Source: Akkermansiaceae bacterium (GTDB lineage: Bacteria; Verrucomicrobiota; Verrucomicrobiia; Verrucomicrobiales; Akkermansiaceae). Taken from it: a DNA stretch of 55,020 nucleotides. The notes under the pieces are model-generated. The model searched no databases. It was given only the letters and a program-made list of their open reading frames with translations, and had not been told where the DNA came from. The stretch covers positions 1 to 55,020 of the forward strand of contig JAIPKB010000011.1 of assembly GCA_021733795.1 (NCBI GenBank), written 5' to 3'. The position numbers and the translations under genes are program-made. This document shows, in pieces, positions 1 through 6,870 of this stretch (its first letter is position 1; every line of letters begins with the position of its first letter).

Positions 1-69
1 CCACGGAGTTTTCCCTCATGGCCGCAGCCTCTCCTGAAAGTCGGGACGCGAGATTCCCGTAAATACCGG

Positions 70-98
70 TTGGCAGAGCCTCCGGAGACCGCTTAACT
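70..98 (+). promoter_or_regulatory. candidate promoter of the T7SS-like locus, with overlapping dyad
   Basis: TTGGCA (70-75), a 17-bp spacer and TTAACT (93-98) resemble a sigma70-type promoter 44 nt before the first ATG at 143. An 8-bp inverted repeat, GACCGCTT (87-94) and AAGCGGTC (112-119), overlaps the -10 and the predicted start point, so it could be an operator or a 5' leader hairpin. The -10 matches consensus at only three positions. Bases 1-69 contain no ORF that I can support. Confidence 0.4.
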
Positions 99-142
99 AT
101 CCGCGAGAAGGAAGCGGTCGCCAACCCCGCCGTCAACGCATT

Positions 143-415
143 ATGTCCCAAGCCATCATCGACCCTGAACAAGTCCGTCGTTTTGCCGCCGAGTTGAAAC
201 GCTTCAACGGTGACCTGCGCGAGCGCACCGCCTCGCTCATGGCCCGCTTTACCGCGCTGGGCGATACCTGGCAGGACCAGGAGCAGGAGAAATTCTCCGC
301 CGAGTTTGTCCAACTCATGAAAACCCTCAAGACCTTCCTGGAACTCTCCGAGCGCCACACCCCCTACCTGCTGCGCAAGGCCGAACGCATCCAACAATAC
401 CTCGACCAGCGCTGA
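143..415 (+). CDS. WXG100-like small helical protein
   Basis: This is a 90-residue, all-helical protein with no signal peptide. The middle carries W-x-D followed by a phenylalanine eight residues after the Trp (DTWQDQEQEKFSAEF, about residues 41-55). That matches the WXG100/ESAT-6 layout of two helices with a central W-x-G turn, here with Asp in place of Gly. Length fits the family (about 100 residues). It is the first gene of a row of same-strand genes leading to an FtsK/EssC-type ATPase at 1232-5113, the usual partner of WXG100 substrates. By family analogy it would be a secreted substrate or structural partner of a type VII-like machine. The role is inferred from motif and context. The W-x-D variant means it could also be a non-secreted helical adaptor. 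Confidence 0.6.
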   Translation: MSQAIIDPEQVRRFAAELKRFNGDLRERTASLMARFTALGDTWQDQEQEKFSAEFVQLMKTLKTFLELSERHTPYLLRKAERIQQYLDQR

Positions 416-436
416 GTTCCCAACCACGCCCCGCCG

Positions 437-943
437 ATGTCCAATCAAGCCCGAATCTCGTCCATCGATGCCCTGGAAGGATTCCGGGCGGACCTGATCC
501 GCTACCTCGACACCGCCCGGGTGGCGCTGGAGGACATGACCGGCGAAGCCCGCCGCACCCGCACCTGGCTCGACGTCGACCGCACCCAATACTGGACCTT
601 CCAACACAAGAAAACCACCAAACAACTCCACCAGGCGGAAGAGGAACTCTATAGCGCCAACCTCACCAACCCGCAGGCCAGCAATGCCATCCAAAAAATG
701 GCGGTCGCCCGGATCCGCCGCAAACTCGACGAGATCGAGGCCAAACTCCACGCCATCAAACGCTGGCGGCAGGTCTATGACAACCGCACCGGCCCGCTGA
801 TCCACCAACTCGAACCGATGTTCGCCCAAGTCGGCCAACACCTCCCTAAAGCGGTTCACACCCTCACCGAGTTCATCAAACTCCTCCAAGCCTACGCCGA
901 AAAAGTCCCGCCACCCGCCACGGGTAAAGAATCGGGGCCATAG
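437..943 (+). CDS. helical protein of the T7SS-like locus, function unknown
   Basis: This is a 168-residue, strongly charged and mostly helical protein that starts 21 nt after the preceding stop. Residues 40-60 contain two tryptophans (TWLDVDRTQYWTF). A long Lys/Glu/Gln-rich stretch (about 58-125) follows that should form a coiled coil, then a helical C-terminus ending in a Pro-rich tail. There is no signal peptide or TM segment. I do not recognise a named family. Its position between two WXG100-like genes suggests a larger helical substrate, a chaperone or a structural component of the same system. That is inference from gene order only. Confidence 0.55.
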   Translation: MSNQARISSIDALEGFRADLIRYLDTARVALEDMTGEARRTRTWLDVDRTQYWTFQHKKTTKQLHQAEEELYSANLTNPQASNAIQKMAVARIRRKLDEIEAKLHAIKRWRQVYDNRTGPLIHQLEPMFAQVGQHLPKAVHTLTEFIKLLQAYAEKVPPPATGKESGP

Positions 944-969
944 CAACGTTAGGACCGCTAGAACCATGG

Positions 970-1248
970 ATGCGCCCACCGCCCCCTGACCCCTGCCCCC
1001 TGCCCTCCCCTCACTTCTCTCCCCCCCTCACCCCAATCAGCGCTTCCCCCAGCAAGGCCATTCTTCTCGACGCCACCCGCCAGCTCCAAGCCCGCTGGAC
1101 GGAGACCCGTGCCACCTGGCGCGATCACAAGGCCGCGGATTTTGAAAATCAATACCTCGCCGGGCTTTCCACCGACGTCCACAACGCCCTGCGCGTCATC
1201 GATGAACTCGATAAACTCCTCCAGCAAATCCATGCCGACTGTGAATAA
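970..1248 (+). CDS. second WXG100-like small protein
   Basis: The ORF encodes 92 residues. From about residue 25 onward it is helical and contains TWRDHKAADFENQYL, a W-x-D motif with a Phe eight residues later, the same layout as in the 143-415 protein. The first 20 or so residues come from a C-rich low-complexity stretch (about 973-1040) and read as proline-rich sequence, so the true start is uncertain. No other ATG exists in frame before the helical part, and a non-ATG start is possible. Its 3' end overlaps the start of the FtsK/EssC-like gene by 17 nt, which points to translational coupling. It is likely a partner or substrate of that ATPase. Confidence 0.5.
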   Translation: MRPPPPDPCPLPSPHFSPPLTPISASPSKAILLDATRQLQARWTETRATWRDHKAADFENQYLAGLSTDVHNALRVIDELDKLLQQIHADCE

Positions 1249-4200
1249 TTCCCCAACCCTGGCCAACCTCCTCAGCTCGATCCAGGCGATGCGGGCCGGG
1301 ATGGTGGCGATCCTGACCAAAGAGGAGGAACTCCACCGCGAACGCGCTGCCAAATCGCTCGAAGCCCGCCGCGAACACACCCGCCGGGAAGAGGCTGAGA
1401 CCACCCGCACCGCTGCCCGCCTGGCAGAACTTGCCGCCGCCCGCCGCCACGCGCTCGACCGCGCCGAGGCCGCGCTCCAAGCCCGCCGTGCCTGGCTCGA
1501 AAGCGCCCACCAAGCGAGCCGCAATGCACTGGCCGAACAGGTCCAGGAGCAACGCGATCACAAGATCGGCAGCGTTCAGGGCGGGATTTTCGCCAACCGC
1601 CAGGCCCGCAAAAAACAACTGGCCCGCGCCACCGAGGAACACAAACAATTCAAAGCAAAACTCGCGGTGGATCTGAATGCCTCCATCCAACTGCGCACCG
1701 AGGCCTATCAAGCGCTACGCTCCTTCCGGCTGATCCTCCAGCCGATGTTTCACGGCAACCGGGTGCAACTGGCCGATGAAGCGGCCTTGATGACTCCCGC
1801 CGAGTTACACGCCGAAGCCACCGAGCACGTGGAGGCGCTCCGCACCCAGGTGGCCGCCATCCGCCACCAGCCACTCACCCGGTTCTTCCGGCTGCTGCCG
1901 CTGAGCTTGTTGCTGGCACTGGTGGCGGCAGGCCACGCGCTGCTGGCGTGGCGCTCCGGAGTCGGCTGGGACGGGATCCGCGTGTCCCTGATGTTCGCCG
2001 AACTGGCGGTGATCGGACTCTGGTTGTTAGGACTCGGACTGGCCTGGCTGGGCTCGCGTGATGCGGCCCGCGAAATGGTCACCGCCCGCACCCTCATCCA
2101 CGCCGCCGACGAGACCTCGGCCGCCCGGCTGGCCAAGCTTGCGGCCGCGTTCGAGGAGGAAAAGCAGCTCCAGGGTCATGACCTCAGCACCACCTTCCAG
2201 GAGTCGTCCAGCGAGTCACAGGCAGCCCTGCGCAAGGGCCAGCAGGAACTCGACCGCAAGTTCGCCCGCCTCCCGGCCAAACTCGCCCGCCTCCACCAAC
2301 GGAAGCTCGCCAAGCTCGAACAACACCACCAGCAACTCCACCAAACCGCCCAGGCAGAACTCGATGCCGCCGCCCACCAGCGCAAACTCAACCTAGCTGA
2401 AATCACCAGCGGCCTCGAAGCCGCCCAAGCCACCGCCGTCGCCGCAACCCTGGCCGCGCCATGGCAGCGGCAGGTGTTGGAACCCGCCCGCCAGCTCGCC
2501 GCACTCGAACAACAGGCTCCGTCCGTCTTTCCGCCATTCACTCCAGCCTCCTGCCGGGACTGGGAACCGCCCGCCGAGGCACCGGACGCCATCCGCCTTG
2601 GCTCACTGCGGCTCGACCTAACCGAACTCGCCGGCCGCGCACCCGCCGACCCCCAGCTTCCGCTGCCGGAGCCGCCCGCGCCAACCGTACCCTTCGCCCT
2701 GGGCTTCCCGGACCACGGTTCGCTGATGTTGGAAACCGACGGCGAGACCGCCACCGACGCCACGGTGACGCTGGGCACCGCCGCCCTGCGGATCCTCGCC
2801 AGCCTGCCGCCGGGACGCGCCTCGTTCGTCTTCATCGACCCCGTCGGGCTGGGCCGCGATTTCGCCGGGCTGATGCATCTCGCCGACTACGAGGAAACTC
2901 TGATCACCCACCGCATCTGGACCCAGGCCACACAGATCGAGGAACGCCTCGCCGAACTCAACGAGCACATCGAAAAGGTCATCCAGATGTATCTGCGCAA
3001 CGAGTACGCCACCATTGAGGAATACAACGAACAAGCCGGCGTCATCGCGGAAAAATACCGGTTCTTGGTGATCGCCGGCTTTCCCGCCGCATTCAGTGAA
3101 ACCGCCGCCAAACGGCTGCTCGCCATCGCCTCCAGCGGTGCGCGCTGCGGCGTCCACCTGTTGATCCACCGCGACCTCCGCCTGCCCGCACCCGATCCCG
3201 CACTCGAAGACCAACTCAACCGGACCTGCATGAGGGTCGCCTGCAAACCCGAAGGGTTTCACCTAACCGACTGGCCGGCCGGCGCGCAGAATGTCGCCTT
3301 CGAGCCGCCTCCCGGCGACGACGACGCGACCACGCTGGTCCACCGGATCGGCCGAGCCAGCGTCGATTCCAACCGGGTCGAGGTACCGTTCTCGCAGATC
3401 GCGCCGGGAGACGACGAAATCTGGTCGCTGGACACCACCGCCGAACTGCGCGTGCCGGTGGGCCGTACCGGTGCCCGCAAGCTCCAGATGCTCGCGATCG
3501 GCAAGGGCACCCGCCAGCACATGCTGGTGGCCGGCAAGACCGGCTCCGGCAAATCCACCTTGTTTCACGTCATCATCACCAACCTCGCGCTGTGGTGCCG
3601 CCCCGATCAGGTCGAGTTCTATCTGGTCGATTTCAAGAAAGGTGTCGAGTTCAAATGTTATGCCAGCAAACGCCTGCCCCACGCCCGCGTGGTGGCGATC
3701 GAGAGCGACCGCGAGTTCGCCCTCAGCGTGCTCCAACGGGTGGATGCGGAGTTGAAACGCCGCGGCGAACTGTTCCGGATGGCCGGCAGCCAGGATCTGT
3801 CCGGCTACAAGGGCACGCCCAACGCGGAGCCGATGCCGCGCAGCCTGCTCCTCATCGATGAGTTCCAGGAGTTTTTCACCGAGGACGACTCCGTGGCGCA
3901 GGAGGCATCGCTATTGTTAGACCGGATCGTCCGCCAGGGCCGCGCCTTCGGGATTCATGTGATCCTCGGCTCGCAGACCCTCGGCGGGGCCTACACCCTG
4001 GCCCGCGCCACCCTCGGCCAAATGGTGATCCGCGTGGCACTCCAGTGCAACGAGGCCGATGCCCACCTGATCATGGACGACGATAATCCCGCGCCGCGGC
4101 TGCTCACCCGTCCCGGCGAAGGCATTTACAACGACCAAGCCGGCGCGCTGGCCGCCAACAGTCCGTTCCAGATCGTCTGGCTGCCGGAAGCCGAGCGCGA

Positions 4201-5113
4201 CGCGATGCTCGACCGCGTCTATCAACTCGCCGCCGCCACTGGCGACCCCGTGCCCGCGCCGATCGTGTTCGAAGGCAACGTCCCGGCCGAGGTGCGCGAC
4301 AACCCGGAACTCGCCGCCGCCCTTCGCACCCGCCCCGCCACCCGGCCGTCCACCTCCAAGGTCTGGCTGGGTGCGCCCAACTCAATCAAAGGCCCCACCG
4401 CCGCCATCTTCCAACGCCAGAGCGGCAGCCACCTGCTGCTGGTCAGCCAGTCCGCCGAGCGCACCCACTCGGTGCTCGGCATGGCGCTGCTCTCGCTCGC
4501 CGCCCAGCACCCGACCAATGCTGCGGAGTTTGTGCTGGTGGACCCCCACGCCCCGGACAGCCCGTCGCAGGCCTGGTTCCAACAACTGGCGGAGATTGTC
4601 CCGCAGCGGCTCCGCCTGATCAACCCGGCCGAACTGCCAGCGGTGATGGCGGAACTCGCCGCACAACTCGAGTCCCGCGCGGCTGGAGCCGCCGACGCCC
4701 CGGAGGTGTTCCTGATCATCCACGACCTCCAGCGGATCAAGGCCCTGCGCCCCGACGACGACTTCCGGTTCTCGCTCGATGACGAACCCGCCGCCGTCAG
4801 CCCCGCCCAGGCGCTCACCAGCCTGTTAGGCGAGGGAGGCTCGGCCGGGATGCACGTCATCGCCGCGATCGACACTTGGAACAACGTCAGCCGCTGGATT
4901 CCGCGCAAGACCCTCGGCGAATTCGAAATGCGGATCCTCTTCCAGATGAGCGCCAACGATTCCGCCAACCTGATCGACTCCCCGGCGGCCTCCACCCTCG
5001 GCATGCACCGCGCGCTCTTCCACAACGAGCACTACGGCACCCTGGAAACCTTCCGCCCCTACGCCCTGCCGGACGCCACCTGGCTGGAGGAAACGGCGGA
5101 GAAGTTGAAGTGA
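1232..5113 (+). CDS. FtsK/SpoIIIE-type (EssC/EccC-like) membrane ATPase with degenerate second domain
   Basis: This is a 1293-residue protein. The ATG at 1232 is chosen because upstream codons only shadow the previous gene. Layout: an N-terminal Arg/Glu/Ala-rich coiled coil (about 1-210), two TM helices (about 218-240 and 249-273), a second coiled coil (about 285-420), a linker domain, then two FtsK-like ATPase domains. The first is intact, with Walker A GKTGSGKS at 768-775 and Walker B LLLIDEF with D876/E877. The second (about 1040-1293) has SQSAERTHS at the P-loop position and LIIHDLQ at the Walker B position, so it should not hydrolyse ATP. Neighbouring WXG100-like genes support an EssC-type role in type VII-like export. 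No FHA domain is seen. A DNA or protein translocase of another kind remains possible. Confidence 0.75.
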   Translation: MPTVNNSPTLANLLSSIQAMRAGMVAILTKEEELHRERAAKSLEARREHTRREEAETTRTAARLAELAAARRHALDRAEAALQARRAWLESAHQASRNALAEQVQEQRDHKIGSVQGGIFANRQARKKQLARATEEHKQFKAKLAVDLNASIQLRTEAYQALRSFRLILQPMFHGNRVQLADEAALMTPAELHAEATEHVEALRTQVAAIRHQPLTRFFRLLPLSLLLALVAAGHALLAWRSGVGWDGIRVSLMFAELAVIGLWLLGLGLAWLGSRDAAREMVTARTLIHAADETSAARLAKLAAAFEEEKQLQGHDLSTTFQESSSESQAALRKGQQELDRKFARLPAKLARLHQRKLAKLEQHHQQLHQTAQAELDAAAHQRKLNLAEITSGLEAAQATAVAATLAAPWQRQVLEPARQLAALEQQAPSVFPPFTPASCRDWEPPAEAPDAIRLGSLRLDLTELAGRAPADPQLPLPEPPAPTVPFALGFPDHGSLMLETDGETATDATVTLGTAALRILASLPPGRASFVFIDPVGLGRDFAGLMHLADYEETLITHRIWTQATQIEERLAELNEHIEKVIQMYLRNEYATIEEYNEQAGVIAEKYRFLVIAGFPAAFSETAAKRLLAIASSGARCGVHLLIHRDLRLPAPDPALEDQLNRTCMRVACKPEGFHLTDWPAGAQNVAFEPPPGDDDATTLVHRIGRASVDSNRVEVPFSQIAPGDDEIWSLDTTAELRVPVGRTGARKLQMLAIGKGTRQHMLVAGKTGSGKSTLFHVIITNLALWCRPDQVEFYLVDFKKGVEFKCYASKRLPHARVVAIESDREFALSVLQRVDAELKRRGELFRMAGSQDLSGYKGTPNAEPMPRSLLLIDEFQEFFTEDDSVAQEASLLLDRIVRQGRAFGIHVILGSQTLGGAYTLARATLGQMVIRVALQCNEADAHLIMDDDNPAPRLLTRPGEGIYNDQAGALAANSPFQIVWLPEAERDAMLDRVYQLAAATGDPVPAPIVFEGNVPAEVRDNPELAAALRTRPATRPSTSKVWLGAPNSIKGPTAAIFQRQSGSHLLLVSQSAERTHSVLGMALLSLAAQHPTNAAEFVLVDPHAPDSPSQAWFQQLAEIVPQRLRLINPAELPAVMAELAAQLESRAAGAADAPEVFLIIHDLQRIKALRPDDDFRFSLDDEPAAVSPAQALTSLLGEGGSAGMHVIAAIDTWNNVSRWIPRKTLGEFEMRILFQMSANDSANLIDSPAASTLGMHRALFHNEHYGTLETFRPYALPDATWLEETAEKLK

Positions 5114-5253
5114 GGAATTTGGGAAGTGGCGCCACGACAGCCTTCGTCGCACGGATTCGGCCATGGCCCGATGCGGATGCCCCAATGGATTAATTCGGTC
5201 AATTCCCCACAATTTGCTGGATAGAGGATGTCCGGAGTGCTACCCCAACGTGC

Positions 5254-6066
5254 ATGGCAAGCTCCCGCTTCCTCGACGCATTGAGAAAACTCTCGGTTGC
5301 ACGCCGCAACCGGGTGAAGGCCGAGCTGGCGGCTTGGAAACGCGGAAGCTGGATGGCCGGCATTGACCGCCCTCAACTCGCCCGCAATATCGAGGCGGAG
5401 CAAGCCCTTACCGTTACCGTTTTCACCAGCTTGCTCAAAGGCTTTGCGGAACTTTTGGCGAAAGGTGAAGATGGGGTTATCGCTTGGAAATCCGCCTGCA
5501 GCAGCCATTCGCTGTCAGGACCGCCCGTGCCTCCTCCCGCACAACCGATCATGCTGGGCAGGGCTGCCAAACTTGGGGCTTACGCCTCACACCTTCAACG
5601 GCATTGCTCCATGCGCGCAATCGACCATGCGCTGGTGAAAAACGCCGGCAAAGCCACTCCTTCCGCGTCGCTCAGCCGCCAAATGGCATCGGCCACCTTC
5701 TGTGCTGGAAAGATCGTCTGGGCCACCTTCTCCCCGCCACCGGATTCCAATCCCTTCACCGGACTGCCGCAGGACACTGCCGCCGTCCGCACCTCACTGG
5801 GGCTCGGGTGTGCGGACGAAACCACCCCGTTCATTCTTTTCCAGTATCATCCGGATTCGGCATCCAGCCTGACGCTTCACCGTCCCACAGTCGCCGACGC
5901 CGGCACGTACCATCATTTCCGGCCCAATCCGAACCCCACCGCCTCATGGGGCTTCACCCATCCACTGTCACCCAATCCCCGGAAACTCAAAGGTCGCCCC
6001 GAGCTGGTCCACCCACAAATCACTGGCAAATTCCTGGTTTTCCCTTATCTATTGACCAGCACCTGA
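5254..6066 (+). CDS. hypothetical protein of the T7SS-like locus
   Basis: The ORF encodes 270 residues and starts 140 nt after the ATPase stop. The first 75 residues are basic and helical. The C-terminal half looks like a folded domain rich in aromatic and Pro residues (for example FILFQYHPDS, GTYHHFRPNP, GRPELVHPQITGKFLVFPYLL). There is no signal peptide, no TM helix and no motif I can name. It stops 7 nt before the next start, so it is probably co-transcribed with 6074-6859. The N-terminal boundary is less certain than the C-terminal half. Role unknown. Confidence 0.5.
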   Translation: MASSRFLDALRKLSVARRNRVKAELAAWKRGSWMAGIDRPQLARNIEAEQALTVTVFTSLLKGFAELLAKGEDGVIAWKSACSSHSLSGPPVPPPAQPIMLGRAAKLGAYASHLQRHCSMRAIDHALVKNAGKATPSASLSRQMASATFCAGKIVWATFSPPPDSNPFTGLPQDTAAVRTSLGLGCADETTPFILFQYHPDSASSLTLHRPTVADAGTYHHFRPNPNPTASWGFTHPLSPNPRKLKGRPELVHPQITGKFLVFPYLLTST

Positions 6067-6073
6067 TCGCTCC

Positions 6074-6859
6074 ATGCCCGGCCCACTATCATTCCTCGAC
6101 GATTTTTCCCGTGTCCAAATCACGGATTGGCTCCGCCACGCTCTGACGGGAAAGACCCCGGTCCCGCTGGAAACCCCCGATGAAAGTGTCCGCAGTGCGA
6201 TCCTTGCTGCAGAACCTCTCCTCACATCCCAAGCCCGTCGAGATCTCGCCCATGCTGTGATCACCCTCACCGCCGAGTTGAAAAACGGCCCGCGACGAAC
6301 GCCTGCTTATGTTGATGATCTGATGGGCATGGTGGTCGGGTTGGAGTTGTCCAATGCCCTGCCCACCCTCCTCGCCCTGACTGGCTCATTTCTGCGGGAT
6401 GACACCAAACTATCCCACGCCGGAAGAACTGCCGTGGCATTCGCCATCGTCGATCTCCGCGTTCCTCAGTCCGCAACGTTCTGGCTGAAACTCTGGGAGG
6501 CGCATCCGCGTGATTTTTCCTCGCCCGCGTTTTCCGCATTGCTGGACCTCGACCCCTGCCACGCCCTCGGTTTCTTGCCAGAGCTGGGCAATGATCAAAA
6601 CTTGGCCGATGCAGTCGCCCTTCATTTGGACTATCACGCCGACCAAATGCCAGCCGCCAAACGCGATGAATTCCGCAGCCAAGCAGCCGCCATCGCGGCG
6701 AACTGCAAATCGCGCATCCGCGAAGGCATTCGGGAGTGGTTGCAGGAATCCGGCCCGCCCTCACCAGCCGTGGGAGTGTGTCCCGTTCCCAACTCCCCGT
6801 TGGCTCTCGCCTTGGGTGTGGGAAAACCCGCCACCGCCCGGCTCTGTGCTGCTGCCTGA
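6074..6859 (+). CDS. hypothetical alpha-helical protein upstream of the KGGVGR ATPase
   Basis: This is a 261-residue soluble protein. Residues 1-230 are almost entirely helical with alternating hydrophobic stretches, as in a short HEAT-like solenoid (for example LELSNALPTLLALTGSFL, YVDDLMGMVVGLEL). The last 30 residues are less ordered and small-residue rich. I know no family for it. It lies 7 nt after one orphan gene and 11 nt before the KGGVGR-TPR ATPase, so the three are likely one operon. A role as adaptor or sensor for the ATPase is a guess from that spacing. Confidence 0.55.
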   Translation: MPGPLSFLDDFSRVQITDWLRHALTGKTPVPLETPDESVRSAILAAEPLLTSQARRDLAHAVITLTAELKNGPRRTPAYVDDLMGMVVGLELSNALPTLLALTGSFLRDDTKLSHAGRTAVAFAIVDLRVPQSATFWLKLWEAHPRDFSSPAFSALLDLDPCHALGFLPELGNDQNLADAVALHLDYHADQMPAAKRDEFRSQAAAIAANCKSRIREGIREWLQESGPPSPAVGVCPVPNSPLALALGVGKPATARLCAAA

Positions 6860-6870
6860 CCTGCCAAGCC

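Noticed and set aside
1..69. Possible end of an upstream gene at the window start
   Set aside because: One frame is open to 96, but its Pro/Ser-rich translation shows no motif and overlaps the promoter candidate.
1109..1231. Upstream extension of the FtsK/EssC-like ORF
   Set aside because: These codons overlap the WXG100-like gene in another frame and encode Ser/Pro-rich shadow sequence; ATG 1232 begins the real protein.
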